From Adiantum capillus-veneris (lineage: Eukaryota > Streptophyta > Polypodiopsida > Polypodiales > Pteridaceae), in contig CM043947.1 in assembly GCA_014529385.2 (NCBI GenBank), positions 116,145,587-116,209,586 on the forward strand: a DNA stretch of 64,000 nucleotides. The letters are read 5' to 3'. Shown piece by piece: positions 1 through 11,798 of the stretch. Numbering within the stretch: the first letter of the stretch is position 1; each line of letters starts with the position of its first letter. Made by a program: the position numbers and the translations under genes. Below the pieces are notes generated by a model, which worked only from the letters and a program-made list of their open reading frames with translations, ran no database searches and was not told the origin of the DNA.

Positions 1-335
1 GTGAACTAGGGGTGAACTAGGGTTGGGTGAACGGAGGGTGAACTAACGATGAACTAGGGGCGGGTAAGCTAGGGATGGGTGAACTGGGGGTGAACTAGGG
101 GCGCCTAAACTAGGATATGATCATGTGCCATGCCAACATGAACAATGACGCGCACTAGCGTGGTGGTAGGGCATTCGTGTGGAAACCGAAACGTCTCAGG
201 TTCGACCCACACCCCGCGAGGCGGGTGAACTAGGGGTGAACGAAGGGGGGGGTGAACTAGGAGTGAACGAAGGGGGGCCATTTTTGCCCCGAGTTCACCC
301 CTAGTTCAGCCCGAGTTCACCCCCAGTTCACTACA
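1..335. repeat. GTGAACTAGGG-type minisatellite with inverted arm
   Basis: Repeated units of the form GGTGAACTAGGG occur in 1-110 and again in 225-275, followed at about 293-330 by the reverse complement (GTTCACCCCTAGTTC-like). The second direct block and the inverted block could pair as a hairpin across a short T/C-rich loop. No coding frame is convincing here. Probably a degenerate minisatellite or the edge of a larger array beyond the window. Confidence 0.7.
150..215 (+). other. tRNA-like sequence, possible SINE head
   Basis: A box A-like sequence (TAGCGTGGTGG, 156-166) is followed 43 bases downstream by a good RNA polymerase III box B (GGTTCGACCCA, 199-209). The spacing fits a tRNA-type internal promoter. 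I cannot fold a full cloverleaf by eye, and it is flanked by minisatellite, so a SINE head or tRNA pseudogene is more likely than a working tRNA. Confidence 0.4.
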
Positions 336-789
336 TGATCCGACGGTCGAGATTAAAGCCGCCTCGCGCCGCCAAATTTGGGCCTTAGATCCCCCCTGGC
401 TAGAGCCGTGCCATATAGTGACGAGGAGCTGATTGCTGGTAGCTCAAACGGTCCCAGTTCCTAGCCAGAAAAGGTGAAAATAACCATGGAAAGTCTTACA
501 TCCTGCCCCATGGATCTGAGGCCTTCCTTTTTAATATATACTCGTACGGCGGTTGCCTTCCGCGTCCTCCCTCTCTTTTGCTCTCTCCCTCTTTATCACG
601 TTCACAGGGGCTTCTCTCAATTTTGGAGTTTAGCCTTCATGTTGCAAATTTCGACACGTGTAAAGGGCTCCCCCTTCCGCCATATTATGCTAGTCTAGAT
701 AGTAATAGTAATAGTAAAACAGGGCCGCCCGCATGGCCCCTCTTACCCTCAAGCCCCAAAAAAATAACCTAGTTTTCTACAATGGTGAG

Positions 790-1079
790 GCTTCCGGCGA
801 TGCTCACGCATGGCAAGCTCCTCAAGCACTTTTTTGTGCTCTAGGAAGTGCACCACATTTAGCACACATGTCGACCGATGCAATGCCAAGCATGACATTT
901 TCCTTCAACAATGCAAGACTACCAGCATAAGGTGCTAGTGTACGTCATTTCGTGTAGAGAGATGCCCTCACTTTGCATCTGTTGAAAATAGCCCAAAGCT
1001 TCCTAATCCTACGGTTGGACATATCTTGCGATCAATTCACTCTTGCGAGGCTCCATCGCAACAAAAAGCAGGCAAGAGA

Positions 1080-1115
<36 letters not shown>

Positions 1116-1129
1116 CCCCACCCCACCCC

Positions 1130-1168
<39 letters not shown>

Positions 1169-1480
1169 ACATCTCCAGAAAGGAAGCTCCTCAAGAACTT
1201 TTTGTGCTTAATGAAGTGCACCACATTTGGAATACATTTCTAGCAAGGCAGAGCCAAGCACAACGTTTTCTTTCATCAACCGCTTGACTAACCATATCAT
1301 CCCAATTTGCATTTGGAGCTCTTTGCAAATGTTAAAAACAGCCCAGAGCTTCTTCATCATGCATGTTGACCAAGGCAATGCCAAGCACACCGTTTTCTTT
1401 CAATAACCCCTAGCGAACCATATCATCGTGAATTCCTTTGCCCATATCCGCATCTAGTGTAATTCCAAATGCCTTCAAGG
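790..1480 (-). pseudogene. PPR protein gene remnants
   Basis: The reverse strand reads as PPR repeats broken by stops and frame changes. Around 1,240-1,190 it gives ENVVLGSALLEMYSKCGALH followed by a stop and an AQKVLEEL-like stretch. Around 930-815 a second copy reads LKENVMLGIASVDMCAKCGA. These match the plant-organelle-targeted PPR consensus (tandem 35-residue helical repeats that bind RNA). A poly-C and CT microsatellite at 1,082-1,168 splits the tract. It is clearly non-functional and related to the larger PPR tract at 31.5-37.9 kb, on the opposite strand. Confidence 0.65.
1082..1168. repeat. (CT)n microsatellite followed by a poly-C tract
   Basis: About 30 bases of CT dinucleotide run into CCCCA units and then nearly 40 consecutive C. 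The poly-C is unusually long and could fold as an i-motif, or as a G-quadruplex on the other strand. Proline/serine-rich reading frames across it are artefacts of the repeat. Confidence 0.9.
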
Positions 1481-2160
1481 TCCACCTGTGCATGATTGCT
1501 CACGCTCACTGAGGGGAGAAATAGGAGAGAGAGCAAGGAGACCTTAAGGCAACAATCACGTTGAAAGGGGCTCCCATTTCCTATTATGGTGGCCATGGTG
1601 CTCAGCTTGGTAGCTCCCCTTATAATTTAAGGCTCCTACACTACAATATATGGACCGTGTCTCTTGTTGTTTATTTTGCATCGAGGTGATCTTGCTTATC
1701 TTCTGCCTGTTGCTCGATAGAGGATGCATTTATTTCCCTTTCCATGTTCGACAAATTGATCAAGAAAACCATTGAGAGATTGAGACCAATAAGGTAAGAA
1801 GAGCCACATGGGCTTATATCCTGCATTTTGCCATGGAGTGTGCACCCAATAAATCTTATCCAGTTGTATCAATAAGCGTCAAAGAATGCCCGTGTACATC
1901 ACCTTCACCAGAGTATTATTCAAATGTGCAATCCAGGAGACGACGTACCAGATAGGAAGCCCATTGAAAAGTTGTGCTTTTCAAAAGGACAACACACTAT
2001 GTAGAAATTCTTAAAATATCCCTCAAATTTTTAAAAATCCCAAAATATCCTTTTATCTATTTTGGTGAGATTGTTCAAGATTTTCTATTATTCATTTTTT
2101 ATAACTAAGGTCCGTCTTTGAGTGCTTAGCAGGGAAATTCCCTCGCAAAAAATGACGACT

Positions 2161-2356
2161 ATGTCAAAAAATATGGAGTGATTTATCTCCAAAGCCTACA
2201 TAACCAACTCAAATTCTAGTTTTAGCATCTTGTGTTGATAGAAAACCACTCCATATTTTTAGACTATGTCTAAAAATACGGAGCACTTTATCTCCAAAGC
2301 CTACATAACCAACTCAAATTCTAGTTTTAGCATCTTGTGTTGATAGACAACCACTC
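2161..2356. repeat. 105-bp tandem duplication
   Basis: Two adjacent copies (2,161-2,265 and 2,266-2,356) share long identical blocks such as ATTTATCTCCAAAGCC-type and CTAGTTTTAGCATCTTG. The first copy carries a short inverted echo of its start (ATATGGAGTG near 2,172 against CACTCCATAT near 2,247). No coding potential. 1,480-2,160 otherwise holds nothing I can identify. Confidence 0.75.
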
Positions 2357-2544
2357 TTCTTATAAAAAGCTACAAATTCTTTTATCTTTAGAGAGACTTA
2401 TCTCAAGACCAGGGGTATTTTGGGAATCTTGGAAAATCTCAAGGGATGTTTGGGAATTTATGACAAAATATTGGGGGTATTTTGGGAGTTTCCAAATATT
2501 AGAGGGGTATTTTGGTAATTTCCCCAAAAAAGAACAAAAGGGTA

Positions 2545-2802
<258 letters not shown>

Positions 2803-3155
2803 TACAACCGTAGAGCTACAGAGAACACTCGGTTGGCCCTCGTTGTTTCTTGTGTTGCAGGCCGCCAGGTACGTCGAAGGAAGCAAATGCTGCCAGTTGT
2901 CAAGGGAAAGGGGGCCGGAAACATTTTCTCTTTGAATTTTTAAACTACCCCAAAGGGAATTTTGTATGTTTGTGAAATTGATTTTTGAAACATTCCTCGG
3001 AGTCTGTGCGTCAATGTTCGGGAAAATGTGTCTCAACTTAATATCGTGCCATTTTCAAGCTCAAAAATGCCGGTGGTGGGTGAGGGGAGAAGGAGAAAAT
3101 TTACACCAAAATAGAGAAAAATAGAGTACTGAAAGGCCGATGTCCAAGCTCTGTG

Positions 3156-3422
3156 CAGCTACGGCAAGACAATATCTTGTTTCAAGTGGTGGACGATATC
3201 CTGGACGTCACCCAATCGTCTGCCGAGCTTGGCAAGATTGCCAGCAAAGACTAGCTCATTTCTTCTAAGACCACTTTTCCCTAGCTCATGGGCCTCCATA
3301 GAGCTCGTGTCTATGTAGATGCCCTCTCTCGCAATGCCCGTCAAGAGCTTTCTAGATTTGATGCAACTAAGGCAGCTCCCTTAACGACGCTTGCTGACTA
3401 CATCTCTTGCCACCAAAATTAG
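3156..3422 (+). pseudogene. Geranylgeranyl diphosphate synthase, 3' fragment
   Basis: One frame from 3,156 to a TAG at 3,420 encodes the C-terminal part of a GGPP synthase (all-trans prenyl transferase of isoprenoid biosynthesis). It contains the second aspartate-rich motif in LFQVVDDILDVTQSSAELGK, then an LG-KD segment, a SKTTFP stretch, and an ending TLADYISCHQ close to the family's usual C-terminus. In-frame stops at 3,252-3,254 and 3,282-3,284 make it dead. A few residues before LFQVVDD are missing relative to the family. No upstream part with the first DDxxxxD motif is visible. It ends at a normal family terminus, so it could be a truncated gene copy or retrocopy captured among repeats. 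Confidence 0.8.
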
Positions 3423-3470
3423 TCTCTGGGAAGCAATGTCGAGGTATTTATATTAGAGCTATAAATAGGC

Positions 3471-3472
3471 TC

Positions 3473-3503
<31 letters not shown>

Positions 3504-3710
3504 CAGCTTATTTCCAAGTACGGCTTCCGAGTTCCAAGCTTCTCTTCACACTTACGAACATAGTACTATCAAGCTCCATCTCTTTGAGCTTCTGTGTGTG
3601 TGTGTGTTGTGCAGCTTGTTTCCAAGTCTGGCTTCCGAGTTCCAAGCTTCTCTTCACACTTAACATAGTTCTATCAAGCTCCATCTCTCTGAGATTCTCT
3701 CTCTCTCTCT
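3471..3710. repeat. Tandem duplication of about 120 bp with (TG)n
   Basis: Two copies each start with a TG run (3,472-3,499 and 3,593-3,607) followed by the same sequence (GGCTTCCGAGTTCCAAGCTT and TATCAAGCTCCATCTCT). The pair lies between two diverged copies of another segment (about 3,045-3,140 and 3,765-3,845, both with a GTGCCATTTTCAA start and an AAAATAGAGA end). This suggests nested local duplication just after the GGPP synthase fragment. Confidence 0.7.
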
Positions 3711-4506
3711 AGACTCAAGCCTCGGCTATGAAAAGCTTCGCATTTTTCCCTTCCGCCATGATTGTGCCATTTTCAATTTCAAAGATGCCGAGTGAAGGCA
3801 AGGGAAAAAGGAGAAATTTCACCCCAAAATAGAGATAATTAGTGTCAAAGCCCAAATATAAACCTAAGTTTCTCTTGGAAATTCAAGAAAGGGAATTTTG
3901 TATGCTAGGAAAAATGTTTTTTTGTGAACATTGGCTAGAACTTAATTGGGGCGGGGTGGTTCTCTCGCCTCTCGCCCGTTCGAAACCTGCAGCTTTGTGT
4001 ACTCTTGCAAGGAGAGCTTTGCTCTCTACTTCTTGCCTCATTATCCCTCACCACCTCTGCCAATGTCCAAAGTACTCAGCAACGCTATGACAATCCTCAA
4101 TATCTTCAGTTAGGGCTCCCTCGACCTCTCACGGGAGATTCTCCTCACCACCCAGCCCCTGCATCCCTCAGTTACCTTCACCACCAGCACCCCCATAGCC
4201 ACCCTTCAGCTCTCCACCCTCGACATGCTCTTCGATTATTACATTAGTGTGCTTCTCTTCTATGATGCAATCAAAGCGTGTTCCCGGCCATGGGCGATTC
4301 CCACACTACCCACCCTTGCACCCATCGACCTCGTCGATCTTGTGAGGCAGTTGTAGCAAGCTTTGGTTGAGATCACTAAAAAATTGGACCATTGTTGTGC
4401 TCACTGCTCTCTGAAGAGGAGCTGGACCAGATGAGGGCATTTCGAGGAGCATGGCATGGGATTCGATGCCCACTTCCGCCAGTGCATGCTCGATTCACCT
4501 GAGCAG

Positions 4507-4773
<267 letters not shown>

Positions 4774-5023
4774 CGCTCAGACTGCACTCCCTGAACGCTT
4801 CGGAATGAGGAGGTTTGGGAATGTGTTTGGGGAGACGAGTCGGAATCCCTTCCCCCATTATAATATTATAGATAAATAAAAGAAAAGTCATGCTAACAAA
4901 ATACATTTTCTACCTGAACACGACGTTATATTGTGTATTTCTAGTGAATACATATGCTAACATAGAGGTGAGACAATGATTGATAAATTTGTTAAACTAT
5001 GAAGAAGAGAAATCTTTCTTTTT

Positions 5024-5058
5024 CATTAGGAAATTTTGGAGGTCATTTGGAGGGCCTT
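5024..5058 (+). repeat. Left terminal inverted repeat of the DNA transposon
   Basis: Begins CATTAGGAAATTTTGGAGG and ends GGAGGGCCTT. Its reverse complement occurs at 17,583-17,617 with two substitutions (T/C at position 14, G/A at position 31). Similarity stops sharply on both sides, which sets the element ends. Confidence 0.8.
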
Positions 5059-5259
5059 ATTGAAGAGAGAGAAAAGAAGGCGCAGCCAATGAGCAACAAC
5101 CTTACGTAACGTATAAATGCATGGAAAATAACACAAAAATGAAAGAAAACATTTTAAAATATTGAGTTTTGTCCCATTTTCATAAGGTAACTTCCTCGTC
5201 TCACAAAGTAGGGCCCATTGCTAGTAGTCGTCAAGTTGCTGACACTTGACTTACTGATT

Positions 5260-8200
5260 GACAGCTAACTCTCTCCCTTCATTAAAACATATCCACTACC
5301 TTTATGAAAGGCTTTCAAAACTCATTCTCCCTACATTATACCTACAGCTTCATCTTCTACCCACCCAAGAAGTTCTAGAGGTTGCTCTACACTATCCCCA
5401 ACTACTAGCCTCACCATTAGTGTGCCAAGAAGACCATGTAGTAGCATAAGCACTATCTCAATCTCAAACTCTCTCAGTGCAGATAATAGGTGGCAAGAGC
5501 AGAGGATAAGCAAAAGTTCTTAGGTTCTTATGCATCCAAGAAGGAGAAAAAGCTCGAAAACTACAAATATGTTTCATTCTGCATGGAAAGCAAGAGTTTT
5601 GGATTTCAAAGTCGAGGTTGGTAAGAATACTGTGAAAGAAGTCTTTCTTCAACATGTTTTCACTCACTCTGATGGGATTGCTAATGGCGGTGATGTCTTC
5701 ATGGTGCATAATCCACGGTGCAACTGTAAGTTAATTATTTAGCACTCTTCTATAAATGTTATCTTACATTTCAAATGTGAATCAATTTTTTCTTCTCTTA
5801 TTACAGGTATATAATTAGGTTATACAGATGTTTGTATTTATTTCTATTCTCTTACATTCACACATGTTTATCCTTCCTCATATGAGGAATGGGATCCATT
5901 GGAGTGCATTATAGGTCTCATCTTTGTGACCCATGCTCATATTGGGGTCTTGCAATATGCTGGCAGAACTAGCAAAAGCCTGGCTGACGATGTCAGGGGA
6001 TATGTGTTCGCTACGTGAGCCAGGCAGGCGCCGGGCCTCTGGCTGTGGGAGGTGTGAAAGAGAGAGAACAAGAGACATTGACAGCTCTGGCAATCACCAC
6101 AATCATCACTTAATTGAATATTACTTTGAGTACAACTTAGTCCTTAGCCAAGGCAGGTTGTTAACATCACCATCACTTGGATCATCTACTAAATAGGAGT
6201 TTAAGCTCCCGTTTACAGGATTAATTGGGCCGTTAACGACACCAGACTTAACAAAATGCTAATTCAATCTCTAATGCATGACGATGATGGAAATTTTCCT
6301 CTGCCGCTTTATCTGCTTCAAATACCTCGTGGATTCTGCAAGCTTCAATTTAGTTCACTGCCTCGATAATCAAGATTCAGTTATTACCAATTATCCTGTA
6401 ACTTCCTGCTTTATGCACTTTGGACTGGCTTATCTACTGTTCACGAGCATTATCTTCACCTCTACTCGACTTGCTCTGAGTCCCTTAACCCCTACTTGGC
6501 TTGCCTCGTGCTTTCCTCTTGCTTCTTACCTTGCTTTGTTTACCGTGCATGCCTTCTCCTGCTTTCTTCTCTTGCTTTGGTTCAAGACCAAGCTCTTTCC
6601 TTTGATCCTTTGACCAAGCTCTTTCCTTTGATCCTTTGACCAAGCTTTGAGCCTCCCTTTATGCTTGTTCTCCTCTTGTCTTGTTTTCCTGCCTTCCCCG
6701 CTTCTAACCACTTTCCGTTGTTTCTTGCCCTTCACCTTGCTATCCTCCTTGCTCGATGCCCTTCTCCATATCCCTTTTCTTCTTAAGGGCCGAGAGAGAG
6801 AAAGAGAGCGAGAGAAAGTAAGTACTTTACTTTTTGAGCATGAGATCGAGAGAGAGGGAGCTTTGCTCCTTGCTCCGATTCCTCTTCCCCCCCTCTTGCC
6901 TTCCTTTGAACCTCTCTTATTATCTCCTCCCTTTATGCCCTAAAAAACCCATCTTTTAATAACTCCTCTCAGTAGCGCCGGCGTCAATGATGTGGCATGA
7001 AACGGCTCCATGACGTGGAAGCCTGGATTTTTACCGGTGCAAAATCCGCCGAAGATGGTGCCGATTAGGATCTCCATGGACAGCTATGAGGTTTTCCTTT
7101 CATGCTCATCGCCATCCGAGCATCACGGCGCCCGGGGCGAGCTCTCTCTCCCGCCCATGTTGCCTGCGCGCTGTTTTTACATGCTCCACCTCTTCTTCTC
7201 TCTTTAGTTCACACCCTTTTACTCTTTAGGGTGGCCATACCATTTGCCTTGGGTGGGTGGCCTTTGCTCCCGGGCCGCCATTGAGCCTCGTTATGGGCGG
7301 TTGACTATTTATGGACCCCTGGGCACCACATTTGGCATACGTATTGGTCAAGCAGTACCAAGCACTCCTAGTGGCCGCTAGGAATGTCCCACAATCAATA
7401 TGATCCATGAGCGGACATTTCGGATAAAGATCTCACCAAGAACTTTTTGTGCTTCTTCGTAACTAACAGCATACATAACCACATTAGGCATACATGTCAG
7501 CATCAAGGCTCCCATTAGCCCTAATCTGAAAATATCATCAGGATTTCGTTTTCCCTGTCAATATCTCCTGCCCTCAAGACGCAAGTACAAGTGAGTGGCT
7601 TTTGAGAAAAGCATTCCTTTTGCATATGATTATTTTCTCTAGAGCTTCCTTGCCGCAACCAGGCTGGGTATATCTTGCAATCGTTGTTCTGCATAGAATG
7701 ACATTCCAGAACTTGGTTGAAGTCAAAAATTCCTAGATGGAAATCCACCGTAGCCGACCAGACTAGTACGGAACCGGCCATCGGTGAATCTTTAACGGCC
7801 AATAACTTGGCAATCGTAGCTCCGATCAGTGATCTAAAAAACCGCACTGCACAAAGTGAGCACTTCAGGTCCGTGCATTCATTTCATTTCTTTCACCTCA
7901 ACTACATTTGCCCAATCCGGTGCGGATCTACAATCGACTTAAACTTCAAATTACCATAACTTCTTCACCGTAGCTCCAATCCACGAGCCATAAAGATAGG
8001 CCGATAGAGCACTTCAAGCACTGCATTTTTAGATCATATTATCCATCTATACTCACTTCAAGCATAGCCCTTTTTAGCATCATTAAGGTATCATTTGGCC
8101 CTTTTAAGGCGCCTCTCGCATACATTAATTATTAAACTTGGCATGTTAACAAGCCTTGATCACTGACCATTAATCAAGTAATCTTCAAATAAGCTTGACG

Positions 8201-8988
8201 TGCATTTTTCTGGTATCTTTCTTAGCATGGGAGCGGAGCTGCACGACAACGAGGGTATTTTCTTCTATGAACATTTCTACCAACTCAATCAAAGGAATTA
8301 GAGAGGAGTTTTGGTGAAGGTTCCACTACCAACCAACTTGAACTCCGTGGATTGGCCCGTTCCGGACACAACAATGAGTGAGGCATTGAGGAGGAGGCTT
8401 TATAGGGGTGTTCAGAGGTCTCTCCAAAACTCTGTACCCACTAAATTGGTGAAACTTGCATATTTCTGTCTTGTTGGTCTCTTTATTGAGCTATTTCATA
8501 CCTCCAAAGTACATGTTGCTAAAACTATGCTGCTCTGCAAATCATTCGATTCCCTCTTGTGTGATAATCTTCTTGATAGAGGGTAGTCTGTGAAAGAAAC
8601 AGATGGCATATGTTGCAAGATTGATCTTTACACTTTCATTTTCAAGTATATTCTTGCGACGCAGACATTAATAATCTCTTTCTGGTACAAGCCTTCTCAC
8701 ATTGTTGAAGATTGCTATGTGCCTATGGATCAAGAGGCAACAAGTTTGGCAAACAATGCTGTCATATACGTGGAAGCGGTGGACAAAGACCTAAATCTTA
8801 TGACAGTAATTACAATAAAGCAGCAATGCAATCTTTTGCAACTTCGACATGACATAGTGGAGGAGACTGCCAACATTGACTCCATAAACTTTTATCTCTT
8901 GTTGGGCGGACGAAGAGTAATGCAACCAAGGGAGAATCATTTTTGGTGTGGAGATATTTCTGGCCGTATTCAAATTGTGCCCATGTAA
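5260..8988 (+). pseudogene. Unrecognised transposon gene 1, possible ubiquitin-like C-terminus
   Basis: Exons read by eye: about 5,481-5,726 (acceptor GTGCAG, donor GTAAGT); then an exon containing EEWDPLECIIGLIFVTHAHI that continues in the same frame across the solo-LTR insertion (5,990 to 8,249) to TAA at 8,986. If the 4-bp duplication is removed, the frame reads through ADEGIFFYEH. In-frame stops occur at about 5,514 and 8,293, and a TAG at 8,584-8,586. I do not recognise the main body. The last 75 residues (VIYVEAVDKD... to YLLLGGRRVM... to IQIVPM) have the strand-helix-strand spacing of a beta-grasp ubiquitin-like fold, but this is weak. Co-residence with a ULP1 protease gene makes that idea worth testing. 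Confidence 0.45.
5991..8248. mobile_element. Solo LTR, copy 1, inside transposon gene 1
   Basis: The sequence starts TGTCAGGGGATATG, ends GCACGACA, and is flanked by a 4-bp direct repeat ACGA (5,987-5,990 and 8,249-8,252). A second copy lies at 61,371-63,593. No internal retrotransposon domain is present, so this is a solo LTR left by recombination between two LTRs. It interrupts a coding exon. It contains PPR-like sequence on the reverse strand at about 7,310-7,480 (NTYAKCGA) and an interrupted GA repeat at 6,789-6,856. Confidence 0.8.
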
Positions 8989-9000
8989 TCTAGCCTGAAT

Positions 9001-9085
9001 GGCCTCAATGAAATCTGGCCTGAATGGCTTCAATGAAATGTAACTTTTTTTACTAGTTTAATTTTAATATCAAGTGTTTTCTCAA

Positions 9086-9144
<59 letters not shown>

Positions 9145-9175
9145 TGAAACACATAGACAGGTAGACAGTACCAAT
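9001..9175. repeat. 30-bp direct repeat and (CT)n microsatellite
   Basis: Just after the stop of gene 1, a 30-bp unit (CTGGCCTGAATGGC plus TCAATGAAAT) is duplicated in tandem at about 8,990-9,043. A CT tract of about 49 bases follows at 9,090-9,138. This is the intergenic space between gene 1 (+) and the convergent ULP1-FCP1 gene (-). Confidence 0.8.
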
Positions 9176-11520
9176 TTAAGGTATAAACAATGAATTACTA
9201 AGTACATTTGTAAGTACAAATTCCGATGTGCTCAATGGGCTTAAGTACATTGCTTGCAGGTATGTGACCAAAATGTCCTCTAGGTAAAAAGCATGAAGAT
9301 GCCCTTCAAATGAAGGTGGGAAAATAGTAGTGCCGGGTGGATTATGTAAACCCTTATGTGGTGTGTCATCAATCAACAAAGTATTGAGAGCACCATAAGG
9401 CACATTGATCTATTCAAAGGTCTTGTAAAAATGTGGTACATTAGCTTTAGTTGGGTGGAAATGTCCTACAATGGTATTATAATTTCTTTGACTATACACA
9501 AAACAAAAATCCGATCTTTCAATTTCAGCCAAATTGCAAACTATAGTAAGAAGGGGATTCAGGTTTTGGCCTGCATTGAGGACCAGGTAGCAACCCTAAA
9601 TCGAGGAATCAAAAAATTCAAAAATTCCTTTGTGCCTGGTCAAAGGAGAGCTCTGTATGTACACTGTACGGCTGTCATAGCAGCAACAATCCATTGAGAT
9701 CCAAGATAATTAGTCTCTGCAATCATTGTGTGCATACATATAGGTAGATAGAAACAAAAAAGAGTATATTATTTAAGTACAATGTATATTACCGGAACAA
9801 CCATATCTACTTAAAGCAAGAGTCCATAGTGGTCATTTCTAATGTTGAAATTATGTTGTTGAGTGTCGATGTTCCCTTTTGTATTGCCAAGGGTATCCAC
9901 CTCTTGCGGTTGTGTAGCATAGGACTCTTGAGTTTCAATGGCTGAATGGTTAACCTGTTCTATTGTCTGTTCTTGGCTTTGATTTGCAATGTTGTCCTCC
10001 TCCTCTACATGGTCAAGACACTCTGTATCTTGTCTCGGCTTTGAAGAGCTCTTCACATCAGCAATTACAGGAGCTTGTACTTCCTCAAATTGATCATGTG
10101 CCACATCCTATGCCACAATAATAGGCACTCCCTTATCCTCCTCTACTTTGCCTAGAACATGTATTGCATTCCTCGGCTCTGAGGAGCATTTTACATTTTC
10201 ATTTTCAACGGCTAGGTCTACTTCACATTGATCAACCCCAACTTCGTATTCAGCCGCTCCAACTGCAAAGCATACCGGTGTTTGTTCCTCTAATATGGGG
10301 TTAGTTTTAGGGATTTGCTTTCCAGTGGTGGAAATTGGCATGACTTCCTCATCACCGGTCATTGTTAAAGTTATTATATGGTCGTCGACAAAACTATCTT
10401 CTACATCCAAAACCTTTGTAAATATTCCAAGGTATAATTTTCTACAGCATTCTGCAAAATTAGGTTAACTTATGGTCAATACTTTAGTTAATAATAGCAC
10501 CAAGCTGGTCCAGACCATAGCAAGGAAACACCTTTGACATAAATGGGTTCAAAGAAAAAAAACTCTCTAGTATGTACTTTGCATGGAGAAGACATCTCCA
10601 ACCACAAGAATTTGGATTTGTCTGATTCGACACTTTGACAGCTTTAAAGTTTGACTTGTAGAGTTCATGATTTCCACAAAACCTTCTATAGCCATGAAGT
10701 AATATTTTTACACATCTATGAACAGTGAAGGTTATTTGTGATTAACAATATTGAGGTCATTAACCATAGCCCAAATAAACACTCAAGGTTTTATCAACAC
10801 TCACACTCTTATCTCTGAATGTGTTCCTTGTATGGAATTGATAGTTTATACCACTTGTTTGCCCAGTTCAATGCATACAAAGCTCCAATGATTATTTGAT
10901 TCGTATGGCAACACCAGAGTTGTGACCTAAAGCATTGGACAATGGACAAACCATCTCTCCAATGTGCCATGAGGGGTGCTTTTTATCCAGAGTGGCACAG
11001 ACAACTGTGGATCTAGAACATATATTTCAGTATGGGTTGCTTGAGGGACCTGGCTCTTTATTAAGCTACAATAAAAAACAAGGATTTAATTAGAGACCAA
11101 GTACCAAAAAAAAGGATCTCAAAGTTAGAGAAGAGCACTTACTTTAGGCATGAATAAACAATTGAGTGTGTAATTTGGGCATTGGGATCTTTCAAAATCC
11201 CAATATCAACAGAATCCAAAGCTAATTTCCTAGTACCATCAGCAAGGGGAATGGTTGCTAATAGTGCTTCTTTCATGGAATGTAAAATATCATTGTTTCG
11301 TTCATTTAAGTGTGGTAACTTGCCCATAATTTCTCCTCTGGGCCTCTTCATCAGCAGCAATAGTAACCTCATGAATCTTAACCCCGTGATCACGGTGGCC
11401 TGGTAGTATTAACAATATATTCTTCATTTGGGGGTCAATAAACTCATTACAGATAAGGATCTTATCGTATCTCCAATGTACTCTCTTGAGCGTCTCAGTA
11501 TCCTTGTCCATTATTGTCAC
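9176..11520 (-). pseudogene. ULP1-type protease joined to FCP1-like phosphatase domain
   Basis: Five exons. A (to 11,143, donor GTAAGT) ends HSIVYSCLK. B (from 11,065, acceptor TTGTAG) has a C48 protease core with the catalytic histidine in ESNNHWSFVCIELGKQVV, and NSI where DSI is usual. C (about 10,693-10,480) has the glutamine and nucleophile cysteine in SNQTNPNSCGWRCLLHAKYI. D (10,451-9,793, acceptor TTTTGCAG, donor GTAATA) is an acidic linker of about 200 residues with one TAG. E (9,716-9,176, acceptor GATTGCAG) carries the HAD/FCP1 signature RLIILDLNGLL, then FRVATWSSMQAK, then LLIDDTPHKGLHNPP. FCP1/SCP-like proteins dephosphorylate RNA polymerase II CTD or related targets; C48 enzymes process SUMO-like modifiers. 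Stops and at least three frameshifts (near 11,340, 9,660, 9,410) disable it. That C, D and E are one transcript is inferred from splice signals. Confidence 0.62.
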
Positions 11521-11648
11521 CCGGTGAGCATGAGCAGCAACAATGATGATAATTCTAGTAAAAAATATTATGTTGCTTCTTGAAGACAGAACAGGCTTGC
11601 TTCGTTAAAAACGGCAATGGTAATATCTATTATTGCATGAAAAGGGGA

Positions 11649-11649
11649 G

Positions 11650-11742
<93 letters not shown>

Positions 11743-11798
11743 ACTCGTGTGGTGAGAGGACATATCAAGGGGAGGATAGAAATCATATTGGTGAAGCT

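Noticed and set aside
3950-3995. Second tRNA-like sequence with a CGTTCGAAACC box
   Set aside because: A plausible box B is present, but I could not find a convincing box A or cloverleaf.
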